From Burkholderia sp. 8Y (lineage in GTDB: Bacteria; Pseudomonadota; Gammaproteobacteria; Burkholderiales; Burkholderiaceae), in assembly GCF_902506145.1 (NCBI RefSeq), contig NZ_LR733519.1, forward strand, positions 902,582-966,581: DNA of 64,000 bases. Direction: 5' to 3'. A model generated the notes under the pieces. The model was not told the DNA's origin and did no database searches. It saw nothing but the letters and a program-made list of their open reading frames with translations. Both the position numbers and the translations under genes were made by a program. Numbering within the stretch: the stretch's first letter is position 1; every line of letters starts with the position of its first letter. Positions 28,633 through 37,876 of the stretch are shown here, piece by piece.

Positions 28633-30435
28633 TCAGGAAACAGCAGGTGCGCGCATGCGCACTGTCTCCTCTCGTACCGGCGCGTTCGTTTCCTTGATGA
28701 CGCTCTCACACAGCGAAATGATCTGCGCCGAGCTGGCCGGATTGAACAGCGAATGATCGACATCCGGAAAAGTCACGACGCGAACGTTCGGGTAACGTGA
28801 CAAGCGCACGCCCATTTTGCCGCAGTGCGCCGCGAGAAGATCGAGACCTGCGTCATAGCTGCCATAGACGAGCAACGTCTTGACGCCCTTGGCATCGAGC
28901 ACGCGAGCGATTGCTTGAGGCGTCGTGGCCTGCTCCGCCGAAATAGGTGTGACGCTATCGAGCCGAAGCATGTCCGCGATACGCGAACGCACGCGCGTCC
29001 CAACATAACTCGCGATAAAGCCGAGCACGCGAAGCAGGTTTTTGTCGCCGCGCAGTATCGCTTTCCATTTATCGACCTCCAACATCGACGCCGCATAGCC
29101 GGCCATGGAATTGCGCGTCGACTGACGCATCTCGTCTGCCGACTTGTCCTCGGGCTGCTTGAAGGTCGGAATGTTCACCGCAATCACGCCGGTAATGGCG
29201 GCTTCGGACGCGGCTGCCTTGAGGGCGTGATAAGCGCCGGAACAGATGCCGAACGAGAAGATCGATTTATAGCCTTGACGCGAGAGCCATCGTGCAGCGG
29301 CCGCTGTATCCTGTGTTGCGATGGGATTGTAGATGCGGCTGTACGGCGTGTCCGATTCCGTCACGCCGGGCGCAGCCGGACTATCGCCCCGGCCTCGGGC
29401 ATCGAAGCGCAAGGAAGCGACACCGCGTCTGGCGAGATCTCGGGCAATGCGCACCGAGAGCCGGCTATCGCCCACACGCGAACTCGCGGCGGTATTGGTG
29501 AGCAAGAATGCGGCCCCACGCGACACCGGGCGGCGCGGCTCGCACAGGATGCCGACGAGCCCTTCTTCGCCGATGCTCACGGGCCGCTCGATGGCCTCGA
29601 CCGTTTCGATGCTCAGGTCTTCCGGCCACTCGAATGACATCGCTGGCGCGTCGCATGACTCCTGTGCGTCGGCGGCAAGCCATTGCACCGCTTCGTCGAA
29701 AGCAGCGTGCGGCATGACGGTGAAGGCAGACTCCTGAATAAACCCAGTGAGGTCGTCGAAGGCCCGAGTCTGCACATCGACGCCAAGCGAGGCGAGTGCA
29801 TCGCGCAAAGGATCTTTAGACCCGACGCGTCCATGCATCAGCAAGACCCGGCGCGCGGGCGCAACGCCCGACTGTTTAACGCTGGCCGCCAAATCGACGG
29901 CTTCGAGCTCACGCCTGAAGTCCTCGCTATATGTCTGACCAAGAACGTTGAGCGGGCCTTCTTGTGGCTGCACTTCGCGCAACGGAGCGGCAAGCTTTTC
30001 AAGCCAGGTCTTGCGCGTGACGCTTAGTTCGCGCATGTACGTGCGCCCGCTCACGACGGGCGCAAGGAGCAAGAGCTCGTCCACGGGACGCCGCAGGGCC
30101 GCATGCAGCGCGAAAGCAGCGCCCACGCGAAATCCACAGAGCGACACGTGTTCGACGCCTGTCTCTCGTTTCAGAAAATCAATGGCGATGGCAATGTCTT
30201 CGACTGACGACTCGAACTGATCCGGCGCGGCGTCGTCGCCGCCGGAATCGCCGGTACCCCTGTAGTCGAACCGCAAGACCCAAAGCCCGCGGGCTGCGAG
30301 CATGTCTGCCAGCAAACGGAACCCGCTATAGGTCCAGACATACTCATGGCCATAGGTATTGCAAAGCACGACGCCCCGCTTACCCGTTCCTGCATGCAGC
30401 CACCCCAATCGCCCGCCGAATACAACCGGTTTCAT
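28633..30435 (-). CDS. Tandem alpha/beta-hydrolase protein related to exosortase-system hydrolases
   Basis: About 600 residues with two alpha/beta-hydrolase domains (about 1-255 and 285-595). In domain 1 the nucleophile elbow reads GFRVG (101-105), with Arg where Ser normally sits, as in the hydrolase-2 family linked to exosortase A. In domain 2 it reads GICSG (396-400), with Cys398, as in hydrolase-1; the later YGSYDAG and DVDHSLF supply plausible Asp and His. So domain 2 may be a Cys-type hydrolase and domain 1 is probably inactive or acyl-binding. The start at 30435 has GAGGAC upstream and begins at the conserved MKPVVFGGRLGWLH. No exosortase or PEP-CTERM gene is visible. It converges on galM six bases away. 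Confidence 0.75.
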   Translation of the reverse strand: MKPVVFGGRLGWLHAGTGKRGVVLCNTYGHEYVWTYSGFRLLADMLAARGLWVLRFDYRGTGDSGGDDAAPDQFESSVEDIAIAIDFLKRETGVEHVSLCGFRVGAAFALHAALRRPVDELLLLAPVVSGRTYMRELSVTRKTWLEKLAAPLREVQPQEGPLNVLGQTYSEDFRRELEAVDLAASVKQSGVAPARRVLLMHGRVGSKDPLRDALASLGVDVQTRAFDDLTGFIQESAFTVMPHAAFDEAVQWLAADAQESCDAPAMSFEWPEDLSIETVEAIERPVSIGEEGLVGILCEPRRPVSRGAAFLLTNTAASSRVGDSRLSVRIARDLARRGVASLRFDARGRGDSPAAPGVTESDTPYSRIYNPIATQDTAAAARWLSRQGYKSIFSFGICSGAYHALKAAASEAAITGVIAVNIPTFKQPEDKSADEMRQSTRNSMAGYAASMLEVDKWKAILRGDKNLLRVLGFIASYVGTRVRSRIADMLRLDSVTPISAEQATTPQAIARVLDAKGVKTLLVYGSYDAGLDLLAAHCGKMGVRLSRYPNVRVVTFPDVDHSLFNPASSAQIISLCESVIKETNAPVREETVRMRAPAVS

Positions 30436-30626
30436 TGTTTTGTCCTCGCTCTGGCGACGTCCATGATCCATGAGGGATGCCCCGGCTCCCTTTTGCTCGC
30501 GCTTTGCCGCGGGATTCATCGTGTGAGATCCGCAGCGATGGTGTGCTGTTCGTCGCGATTATATTGAGCGAGTTGACGCTGTAAGGTCGTCTCCTAACAT
30601 AACGAGCTAGATAAGCGATTAATTGA

Positions 30627-31124
30627 TCAGGCAGCCATCGCCGGATCGAGGGCATCTTGCGCGGCCCCACGCGCATGCGCGTAGACGCGAGCGCGTTCAC
30701 GCGCGACGAGCGCCTTCTTAGCGGCCACAGTCTGTCGCTGAAATTTTGGATCGCCCATCGTCGCTATATATTCGCCGCGGCGGTAACGCAAATAACGCTG
30801 AAAGAACTCGGCGCCAGGCAGGCCGCTGTCGAGTGCAAGAAGCACGCCATAGTCGATATCCTCAACATCGCCTAGCGCCTTTACAGCGGACTCCAGCGCG
30901 GCATAACGCTGCGCAAGCGGCACGGTCTTGTCGCACAACGCATGAAAACGCTGATAAGTGAGTAAGTGCCGATGCGACGCGCAACGTCGCAATGCCTTCG
31001 CAAGTTTCAGACTTAGTTCGGTTTCCACTTTCCCTCCCGCGATATCACCGGATGGCAGGCGCGCGACGGTGCCGGCATCCGCTAAACGGATGTCGGTCGC
31101 TACTTGCCTGGTTTCACCTGTCAA
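30627..31124 (-). CDS. Hypothetical helical protein, Burkholderia type
   Basis: Up to 165 residues from a TTG at 31124; a GTG at 31028 preceded by GGAGG (spacing four) is an alternative start that keeps the compact part. The core has LALRRCASHRHLLTYQRFHALC-like helices (positions about 40-62), a YAALESAVKALGD helix, then DYGVLLALDSGLPGAEFFQRYLRYR and a C-terminal basic helix (RQTVAAKKALVARERARVYAHAR). No signal peptide or membrane segment. I recall similar single-copy proteins in Burkholderia genomes without a known role. It stands alone. Confidence 0.6.
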   Translation of the reverse strand: MTGETRQVATDIRLADAGTVARLPSGDIAGGKVETELSLKLAKALRRCASHRHLLTYQRFHALCDKTVPLAQRYAALESAVKALGDVEDIDYGVLLALDSGLPGAEFFQRYLRYRRGEYIATMGDPKFQRQTVAAKKALVARERARVYAHARGAAQDALDPAMAA

Positions 31125-31743
31125 AGCAAAGAGAAATGCCGGTATTCACAGCCATGCCTTAAACGACTGTCACGGCGTATAAGTGCGTCAACTCGCTAAG
31201 AAGCGTCAAGACGTGATTAAGTTATGCGAGGCCCTCATCGACATTGCATCAATGCCGAGTACGCTGGCTGTCAGCGCGAGGACGTTCTTGGACGCATATT
31301 TCTGCCAGCGAGGCGGCGATGATTCGCCCTATCGCTTGGCGTTTACATGCTAGCAAACATATCGCGCGTAACCAAGAAGAGTTTGCTCGCCTTTGGCCGG
31401 ATTGTCGTTCGTGAAATTGTCGGCCGGTATTTCTTCCTTCTTGCGTTGCTGCATTCGGTGGCAGCCCCTTTTTCATGTGCATGAGGAGATCAGCAGCATA
31501 AGAGATTATCTTTATTACGCGCGTTGATTAAGCATTGTGATAAAACGGACGTTGCTAAAAACTGCATCAATGCGGCACGTTCCGCCCTGCAAGCCTTAAG
31601 CGTGGTTTAAGCGTTGAAGCCTAAAACGGTCATGCGGTCGAGGTAGTCCGACGCCTTGGCGGCACGTCCACGCGGATGGTCGACCCGAATGACACGGCAC
31701 GCGCATGCAATGGCGCTGTCGTGCAGGCGATGACCGTCCATTC
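31125..31743. other. Gap with a candidate small RNA at its right end
   Basis: About 620 bases without a convincing gene. The middle (31320-31560) is less GC-rich. The only firm element is the strong + strand terminator at 31744-31771, which has no + strand gene before it; a short RNA ending there is possible. I could not assign its promoter. Confidence 0.45.
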
Positions 31744-31771
31744 GGCCCGGCAGTCATGCCGGGCCTTTTTT
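31744..31771 (+). terminator. Strong Rho-independent terminator without an upstream gene
   Basis: GGCCCGGCA (31744-31752), a four-base loop, TGCCGGGCC (31757-31765), then six T (31766-31771). The T run on the + strand shows that it ends a + strand transcript; its end touches the stop of the convergent DUF427 gene. No + strand ORF lies in the preceding 640 bases. Confidence 0.8.
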
Positions 31772-32171
31772 ACGCCGAACTGCTGGCGCTATCGCTGCGA
31801 TCCTCGTAGGTTTCGATCGAATCGACGCGATCGGGATAGAACGCAAGATGATCCTTGATCTGCGCGACGGCGTCGTACGGGTTCTCGTAACACCATACGG
31901 CGTTCACGCTCTTGTCGCCGCCGGAAACGATGCTGTAGTAGCTGCATTCGCCCTTATAGGGGCAGTACGTCGTGTGCGACGTGCGCGCGAGCTTCGACAT
32001 GTCGACATCCGCGCGAGGCACATAGAGCACCTCCGGATACGACGCTTCGCGCAGAATCAAGGCATGAGTTGAGTCGGCTACCACGCGGCCGCCACCTTTG
32101 ACCGTGACGCGCAACGAACTGCGCTCGATGTCGATGGGATGATCGGGGCCGGGAATCTTGACGGGACGCAT
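31770..32171 (-). CDS. DUF427 domain-containing protein
   Basis: A 133-residue protein of the DUF427 family. The diagnostic centre is present: an R-E-A-S-Y-P-E-V-L-Y-V-P-R-x-D-V strand pair, then TTYCPYKGECSYYS and the closing AVWCYENPYDAV block. The two-strand roll fold of the family is known from structures, but its biochemical role is not established. The protein is cytoplasmic and of normal length. It is transcribed alone towards the orphan terminator at 31744, whose T run overlaps its stop codon. Confidence 0.88.
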   Translation of the reverse strand: MRPVKIPGPDHPIDIERSSLRVTVKGGGRVVADSTHALILREASYPEVLYVPRADVDMSKLARTSHTTYCPYKGECSYYSIVSGGDKSVNAVWCYENPYDAVAQIKDHLAFYPDRVDSIETYEDRSDSASSSA

Positions 32172-32299
32172 GGGGGTCTCCCTAAGGGCTATAGCGGCCG
32201 CCCATGCTAGCGCGCCTGTGCATTGCGCGCAGAACTCGCCCGTTAGGCAAGGCGTGAGCCCTCAGGACGTCACGCCTGAAACCACACGGGACATCAGGC

Positions 32300-32629
32300 T
32301 CAGTGCCCGAAATACACCGGCTTGTTCGCGTCGTTCATCGGTCGCATTGCACGAATGCCTGCCGCTGACGTACCGCTGTCGACGCCGCCGTAATCGCTGT
32401 TATCGCCCGACATCGCACCATTTTGCTTGGACACGCGGCTTTGCGCGTTCTGAACATCACGCGGATAGGCCGTGCGATCCGACTGTCCCGGGTTGTAGCC
32501 TGCGGCTTCGACCTGCCGCAGATCCTGCTGCACCTGGCCACGTTGCACCGCAGAGTCGGTTTGTGCGAAGGAAAGCGCCGGTGCGACGAGCACAGCGGCA
32601 ACAGCGACTGCTTTGACGAACGATTTCAT
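32300..32629 (-). CDS. DUF4148 domain-containing secreted protein
   Basis: A 109-residue protein with a signal peptide at about 1-23 (KAVAVAAVLVAPALSFA). The mature start, QRGQVQQDLRQVEAAGYNP, is the DUF4148 signature. The rest is Asn/Ser/Gly-rich and probably unstructured, ending NKPVYFGH. The start at ATG 32629 is preceded by GGAGAA; the longer frame has no ribosome site. It is the second DUF4148 protein in the window (see 17170), but the two differ beyond the first 30 mature residues. Expected location: periplasm or outside. Function unknown. Confidence 0.85.
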   Translation of the reverse strand: MKSFVKAVAVAAVLVAPALSFAQTDSAVQRGQVQQDLRQVEAAGYNPGQSDRTAYPRDVQNAQSRVSKQNGAMSGDNSDYGGVDSGTSAAGIRAMRPMNDANKPVYFGH

Positions 32630-32719
32630 GACGATTTCTCCGTAGTTGGACGGCGCGCCGGCAATTCCGCGCCTGCTCCCTACATTCAGCATCGCCCGTT
32701 CCCGCGCTGCCGCGGCGCT

Positions 32720-33613
32720 TTAGTCCGCTTTGTTTTCGACCAGTTTCACCAGCACGTGAAGCATGCGATTAGCCGGTGTCGGCACACCGACCGCTTCGCC
32801 GCGTCGAACGATCAATCCGTTCAAGTGATCGATTTCGCTGCGCTTGCCGCGCGCAAGATCTTGCGCCGTTGACGAGTATTGATTCGGCATGGTCTGCGCG
32901 ATACGACGCACTGCGGCATCGACATCACCTGGAATCGTCACGCCGTCGGCCCGAGCGACGGCAAGGCACTCGTCGATGACATCGCGCATTGCACGCGTGA
33001 CGCCTTCACCCTGCACCAATCGTCCATACGGAACCTGTGCAATGGCCGAAAGCGCGTTGTATGCACAGTTAAGAATCAGCTTGGCCCACAAGGCGCCGCG
33101 CACGTTGTCGGATATCTCAGTGGGCACGTTCGCAGCGGCGAACGTCCGCGCCACGTCTTCGCTCATGCTCGACGGTTCGATCACCAGTTCGCCCCGGCCA
33201 TGATGACGAATATGCCCGGGCCCGGCCATTTCCGCCGCGACATAGACCACCGCCGCCGCGACTTCCTGCGATAGTAATTGCCTCAGGCGCTCGGCATTCT
33301 CGACACCATTCTGCAGCGACAACACTAAAGTCCCGGAATCCAGATACGGCTCGAGCGCCTGCGCCGCGCTGTCCGTATCAGTCGACTTGACGCAAAAGAG
33401 CACGACCTGCGCACCCTTCGCAGCGCTCGCCTCTGTGCTGGCGATGACGCGAACGTGCTCGTCGAAAGTCTGTGTATCGAGCCTCAGGCCATCGCGCTGA
33501 ATGGCCTCGACGTGTTGCGGCCGGGCGATGAACGCGACGTCGTGCCCTGCCCGTGCGAGCATGCCGCCGTAATAACAGCCCACTGCACCCGCACCCATGA
33601 CGGCGATCTTCAT
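32720..33613 (-). CDS. 2-dehydropantoate 2-reductase family protein (PanE/ApbA)
   Basis: A 297-residue NADPH-dependent ketopantoate reductase-like protein. The Rossmann motif is GAGAVGCYYGG at 7-17. The conserved Lys sits in ALWAKLILN near 175, and the C-terminal helical domain carries the N-A-L-S-A-I and S-S-T-A-Q-D-L-A-R-G-K-R-S-E-I-D segments, with the catalytic Glu/Asp region intact. Burkholderia genomes encode several paralogues, so this may be the pantothenate enzyme or a reductase of another 2-oxoacid; no panB or panC adjoins, which favours a paralogue. The ATG at 33613 gives the standard N-terminus. Confidence 0.88.
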   Translation of the reverse strand: MKIAVMGAGAVGCYYGGMLARAGHDVAFIARPQHVEAIQRDGLRLDTQTFDEHVRVIASTEASAAKGAQVVLFCVKSTDTDSAAQALEPYLDSGTLVLSLQNGVENAERLRQLLSQEVAAAVVYVAAEMAGPGHIRHHGRGELVIEPSSMSEDVARTFAAANVPTEISDNVRGALWAKLILNCAYNALSAIAQVPYGRLVQGEGVTRAMRDVIDECLAVARADGVTIPGDVDAAVRRIAQTMPNQYSSTAQDLARGKRSEIDHLNGLIVRRGEAVGVPTPANRMLHVLVKLVENKAD

Positions 33614-34037
33614 GTTTCGTTCCTCGTGGTGACTGCATCGCTTGAAGCCGCGTTGCTTTGGAACGGGAAAATAACACAACACCGCTCAAGCCCTTGGCGC
33701 ATGCGATAGCCGCAAACGCTTGCGCTACCGCATGGTCGCGCCCTTTGTGGGACGACGCACGATAGTCAGTCGAATTAACAGTGAACCATATTGTTAAAGC
33801 ATGGCACGGGGAGATACGCTTGCTGCAGCGGATAGACGGCGCCTTTTTAAAACCATGACCGACCGCTATGGGGTACGTGCTGCAAGCCTTTCTGTACAAA
33901 GGGTGTCGGAAAGGAAGGCAACATAGGGAGACCAACTTACGGCGCGCCGAGGCGCCGCACAGGCAGCAAAAAGCGGTAGCGGCCCGGCAACGGGCAACGC
34001 GCGGCCGGAGCGTGGGGTGTTTTCACGAGAACAAAAA
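33614..34037. other. Divergent intergenic region with a small inverted repeat
   Basis: About 420 bases between the divergent PanE-like and GntR genes. TTAACA (33775-33780) and TGTTAA (33792-33797) form an inverted repeat spaced by 11 bases that could be an operator. Frames crossing this region look non-coding. Confidence 0.4.
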
Positions 34038-34748
34038 ATGAACCATGGATATGAAGCATCGCTCGTCAAGCGCGTGGTGAACCAACTCGTCGCGGGCATT
34101 ATCAACGGAGAATACAAGGACAACGTTCTGCCGCCTCAAATCTTGCTGTCCCAGAAGCACGGCGTATCGCGCACCATCATGCGCGAAGCATTGAGCATCC
34201 TGATTTCGCGGCGCATGCTCGATGTGCGGCCCAAAACGGGGACGCGCGTCCGGCCGGCGCACGAGTGGCTCATCATCGATTCAGAAGTGGCCGAGTGGCG
34301 CTTGCGTGCATCGCCCGATCCCGAATGCCTGCGACGGCTCGTCGAATTTCGCGCGCTGGTCGACCCGCCCGCAGCGGCGCTTGCGGCGGCGCGTGCGAAC
34401 AGGCATCAGCGCATCGGCATCAATGCCGCGTTTCAGCGGCTCATGCATGCCAGCCCCACCGAGAGCTTTCAAGCTGCGGCGGAAGAAGCGTTGCTGACCG
34501 CTATCGTCGATGCGAGCGGCGATGAGATGCTGCGCCAAATGGGCAGCGTCGTGCGTGTGGGCGTAAGGACGATCAAGGCTGCATTGCGGGCTCAGCCTCA
34601 AGGGCGGGTACGCATGCCCGAGTCTCAGATCAGCGATTACGGCAGAGTCGTCCGCGCCATCGATACAGCGGATGGAGAAAGCGCACGTTCGGCGATGTCG
34701 CAGACCCTTGAGCGTACCGCTTCGATGTGGGTCGAAGAAGCGGTCTGA
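34038..34748 (+). CDS. GntR/FadR-family transcriptional regulator
   Basis: A 236-residue regulator. The N-terminal winged helix (about 8-75) contains LVAGIINGEYKDNVLPPQ and HGVSRTIMREALSILISR, typical of GntR proteins; the C-terminal part (about 90-230) is an all-helical FCD/FadR ligand domain with LVEFRALVDPPAAALAA. ATG 34038 was chosen over the GTG at 34017, which gains only seven residues. FCD regulators commonly control sugar-acid or amino-acid catabolism and bind a carboxylate, sometimes via metal; here no catabolic operon adjoins, so the target is unknown. The ferritin-like gene follows on the same strand after about 100 bases. Confidence 0.87.
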   Translation: MNHGYEASLVKRVVNQLVAGIINGEYKDNVLPPQILLSQKHGVSRTIMREALSILISRRMLDVRPKTGTRVRPAHEWLIIDSEVAEWRLRASPDPECLRRLVEFRALVDPPAAALAAARANRHQRIGINAAFQRLMHASPTESFQAAAEEALLTAIVDASGDEMLRQMGSVVRVGVRTIKAALRAQPQGRVRMPESQISDYGRVVRAIDTADGESARSAMSQTLERTASMWVEEAV

Positions 34749-34845
34749 TCGCTCTGCCTCTTTCAATGCGGGCCAAGGAATCAATGACTACAATGGTCAA
34801 TGATTCAGTGTCGCCAACGCTTGGCATTGAGACTCGGAGGCAGAG

Positions 34846-35319
34846 ATGGCAGAGCTCGACAAGGAAGAGGTCGTCGCCGTATTGAACCGGATTCTGGAAT
34901 CCGAGCTGGCTGGCGTGGTGCGGTACACGCACTATTCGTTTCTCGTCTTCGGGTTCGGTCGCATACCCATCATCTCGTGGCTACGCGCACAGGCGGACGA
35001 ATCGTTGATGCACGCGCATCAGGCGGGCGAATGGATAACCACGCTCGGCGCGTATCCCTCGCTTGAAATCGGCCCGCTGCTCGACACTCACACCTTCGAT
35101 ATCGCGACCATTCTGCGGGAGTCGCTGCAAGCAGAAAGAGTCGCGCTAGACCTTTATCGCGAGCTGCTCAGGCTCGTCGAAGACCGCTCGGTCGCACTCG
35201 AAGAATATGCGCGGCAGATGATTCAGACAGAAGAACTGCACGCGGGAGAAGTGGACAAGATGCTGCGCCGTCCCGGCGAGGTCGACACGTCGCCCGAGAG
35301 ACGTACCGGGCATAGCTGA
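34846..35319 (+). CDS. Bacterioferritin-like ferritin-fold protein
   Basis: A 157-residue four-helix protein. The first helix holds LNRILESELAGVVRY with Glu20, the second ADESLMHAHQAGEWI with Glu and His, the third LQAERVALDLYRELL and the fourth QTEELHAGEVDKML with Glu and His; these are the di-iron ferroxidase ligand pairs of bacterioferritins. The heme-ligand Met of true Bfr is not evident. Length is normal. It may store iron or act as a Dps/Bfr-like protectant. A strong bidirectional stem-loop follows the stop, and the convergent neighbour is a peroxiredoxin, a context consistent with oxidative or iron stress. Confidence 0.85.
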   Translation: MAELDKEEVVAVLNRILESELAGVVRYTHYSFLVFGFGRIPIISWLRAQADESLMHAHQAGEWITTLGAYPSLEIGPLLDTHTFDIATILRESLQAERVALDLYRELLRLVEDRSVALEEYARQMIQTEELHAGEVDKMLRRPGEVDTSPERRTGHS

Positions 35320-35321
35320 AA

Positions 35322-35354
35322 CATACGCTGACCGCAGATCGCGGTCAGCGTATG
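35322..35354. terminator. Bidirectional stem-loop between convergent genes
   Basis: A perfect 14-base inverted repeat, CATACGCTGACCGC (35322-35335) and GCGGTCAGCGTATG (35341-35354), around a five-base loop, between the convergent ferritin-like and peroxiredoxin genes. No T run, so it may be a Rho-assisted or processing barrier. Confidence 0.7.
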
Positions 35355-35380
35355 CCGTGTCGTGTCGTGTCGAGCGCCGC

Positions 35381-36037
35381 TTACTTCGGCTGCGCGACCG
35401 TGCGCAGATAAGGCTTGAGCGTCTTGAAGCCCTCCGGATACTTCTTCTGCGCGTCTTCGTCGGAGACCGAGGTCGGAATGATCACGTCATCGCCCGGCTT
35501 CCAGTTCACCGGCGTTGCCACGGAGTGCTTGGCGTTCAGTTGCAGCGCGTCCAGCAAGCGCAGCACTTCGTCGAAGTTGCGACCCGCGCTCATCGGGTAC
35601 GTGAAGGTCGCCTTCATCTTCTTGTCCGGACCGATGATGAACACCGCGCGAATAGTCGCATTGTCGACGGCGGTGCGCGGGCCGCCGCCGCTCGCATTCG
35701 GGTGAATCATGTCGTAAAGCTTGGCGACGGTCAGATCGGCATCGCCAATCATCGGGTAATTGACCGCCGTGCCTTGCGTTTCCTCGATATCCTTGGCCCA
35801 CCTCGCATGGTTGTCGACCGGATCGATGGAAAGGCCAATGATCTTCGTGTTGCGCTTTTCGAACTCGGGCTTGAGCTTCGCCATATAACCGAGTTCGGTG
35901 GTGCAGACGGGCGTGAAGTCTTTCGGATGCGAGAACAGGATTGCCCATTTATCACCGATCCACTCGTGAAAGCGAATCGGGCCTTCGGTGGTTTCTGCGG
36001 TGAAATCGGGGGCTTCATCGCCAATGCGGATGGACAT
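35381..36037 (-). CDS. 1-Cys peroxiredoxin (Prx6 type)
   Basis: A 218-residue thiol peroxidase. The peroxidatic cysteine lies in HPKDFTPVCTTELG near residue 45, with the conserved Thr two to three residues before and Arg in the later PMSAGRNFDEVLR segment. The T-T-E after the Cys, the length and the long C-terminal extension (PVNWKPGDDVIIP) mark the Prx6 group rather than AhpC; no resolving Cys is visible. It reduces hydrogen and alkyl peroxides in the cytoplasm. The start at 36037 with GGAGAT upstream gives the standard MSIRIGDEAPDF N-terminus; the much longer upstream frame is not coding. Confidence 0.94.
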   Translation of the reverse strand: MSIRIGDEAPDFTAETTEGPIRFHEWIGDKWAILFSHPKDFTPVCTTELGYMAKLKPEFEKRNTKIIGLSIDPVDNHARWAKDIEETQGTAVNYPMIGDADLTVAKLYDMIHPNASGGGPRTAVDNATIRAVFIIGPDKKMKATFTYPMSAGRNFDEVLRLLDALQLNAKHSVATPVNWKPGDDVIIPTSVSDEDAQKKYPEGFKTLKPYLRTVAQPK

Positions 36038-36358
36038 ATATGATCTCCACGTCAAGGAATAAACGGACAGCGTTGCCTCTTTGAGCAACGGTTCCCGGCT
36101 GCGAAAAACGAAACCGACACGCCGATTATAGTGCCGGCCCGCGCCTGAGCGGACGACCTCCATGAATGTCCCCGTCGAGCACGCGGTCTTCGGCATGGGG
36201 AATGCTAAACGAACGGGCGTTTCATGGCCCGAAGCGCGCTGGCAGACGCGGCTTAAGCCTCGTATTCCTCGGCAAAATCTGCTATCACGAAACTGCAACA
36301 CGACAGGCGGCGAAGCGCCGTCGCACAGCAACGTCTTGCTAAGAGACCGGAGGTGATC
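36038..36358. other. Divergent intergenic region, nothing recognised
   Basis: About 320 bases between the divergent peroxiredoxin and permease genes, which must contain both promoters. I saw no clear operator repeat. Confidence 0.4.
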
Positions 36359-37876
36359 GTGGCCGTCATGCGCAGAAAGACCGTCGCTGCATTGCAGGAA
36401 GAGGCGTCGCAGACCGATGAGGCTGTGCAGGAGCAAGGCGGCCATGCGTTGAAACGATCGCTCACGGCGCTGGATGTCGTGTTGCTCGGCATTGGCTGCA
36501 TCATCGGCGCGGGCATTTTCGTGCTGACCGGCCATGCTGCAGCCGCGAACGCGGGTCCGGCCATCGTCATATCGTTCGTGCTTGGCGCGATTGTATGCGC
36601 GCTTGCAGGGCTTTGCTATGCGGAAATGGCTTCGACCGTGCCCGTATCCGGCAGCGCCTATACGTACGCTTACGCGACGATGGGCGAACTGATTGCATGG
36701 CTGATTGGCTGGGACTTGATACTCGAATACGCGGTCGGCGCGACGACGGTGGCCATCGGCTGGTCCGGTTATGTCGTGAGCTTCCTGCATTCGCTGCATA
36801 TCGACATACCCGCGCAGCTTTCACAAGCGCCCTTTGCGTATGACCCCGTCAAAGGATGGAGCCATGCGGGCGCCATCCTCAACGTGCCGGCAATGGTCAT
36901 CGTCGGGCTCATCACGATTCTGCTTGTAATCGGCATCCGCGAATCGGCCCGCGTGAATAGTTTCATCGTCGTGATCAAGGTGCTGATCGTGCTTGCTTTC
37001 ATCGTGGCAGGCATTGCCTATGTCGATACGAGTCATTGGATCACCGCGAAGAATCCCACGGGCGCTTTCATTCCACCGAATACGGGTGAATCCGGTGTGT
37101 ACGGCATGAGCGGTGTGCTGCGAGGCGCGGCGGTCGTCTTCTTTGCGTATATCGGCTTCGATTCTGTATCGTGCGTGGCCCAGGAAACGCGCAATCCACG
37201 GCGGGATATGCCGATCGGCCTGCTCGGCTCTCTGACGATCTGCACGATTCTTTATGTGCTCGTCTCATACGTGCTGACGGGCATCGTGTCCTACGACAAA
37301 CTGAACGTCGCCGACCCGATTGCCGTCGGCGTGGATGCCATCGGCATGCGCTGGCTCTCGCCCATCGTGAAGCTTGGAGCGATCTTTGGCCTGACATCGG
37401 TGATTCTCGTTCTGTTGCTCAGCCAGCCGCGCATCTTCTATTCGATGGCGAAGGACGGATTGCTGCCGCCTTTCGCGTCGAAGATCCACCCGCGTTTTCA
37501 TACGCCGTACATCACGACGATCGTCACTGGTCTGATCGTCATGGTCCTTGCCGGCCTACTTCCCATCGGTCTCGTCGGCGAACTCGTCAGCATCGGCACG
37601 CTGTTCGCATTCGCGGTAGTCTGCGTGGGCGTCCTGGTGTTGCGCATCAAGCAGCCGGAGTTGAAGCGCGCGTTCAAGACGCCCGCGGTCTTCATCGTGG
37701 CGCCGTTAGGCGCGATCTCGTCCGTGTTCCTCATGTCCGGCTTGCCCGCCGATACATGGATACGGCTGATCATCTGGATGGCGATCGGCATCGTCATTTA
37801 CTTCGGCTACGGCATACGCCATAGCCGTTTGCGGGCGGAGAACCAGACGACCCCGGCTCAGACAGCAAGAAGCTAG
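36359..37876 (+). CDS. APC-family amino acid permease
   Basis: A 505-residue inner-membrane transporter with about 12 helices. The first helix pair shows the family signature [19 protein letters not shown], then [10 protein letters not shown] and [26 protein letters not shown], the CAT/YfnA-like cationic amino acid transporter pattern. The GTG at 36359 was chosen because GGAGG ends five bases upstream; GTG 36353 and ATG 36368 are alternatives. It probably imports an amino acid with protons, but specificity cannot be read. Its TAG stop shares CTAG with the convergent CoA-transferase gene. Confidence 0.9.
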   Translation: MAVMRRKTVAALQEEASQTDEAVQEQGGHALKRSLTALDVVLLGIGCIIGAGIFVLTGHAAAANAGPAIVISFVLGAIVCALAGLCYAEMASTVPVSGSAYTYAYATMGELIAWLIGWDLILEYAVGATTVAIGWSGYVVSFLHSLHIDIPAQLSQAPFAYDPVKGWSHAGAILNVPAMVIVGLITILLVIGIRESARVNSFIVVIKVLIVLAFIVAGIAYVDTSHWITAKNPTGAFIPPNTGESGVYGMSGVLRGAAVVFFAYIGFDSVSCVAQETRNPRRDMPIGLLGSLTICTILYVLVSYVLTGIVSYDKLNVADPIAVGVDAIGMRWLSPIVKLGAIFGLTSVILVLLLSQPRIFYSMAKDGLLPPFASKIHPRFHTPYITTIVTGLIVMVLAGLLPIGLVGELVSIGTLFAFAVVCVGVLVLRIKQPELKRAFKTPAVFIVAPLGAISSVFLMSGLPADTWIRLIIWMAIGIVIYFGYGIRHSRLRAENQTTPAQTARS

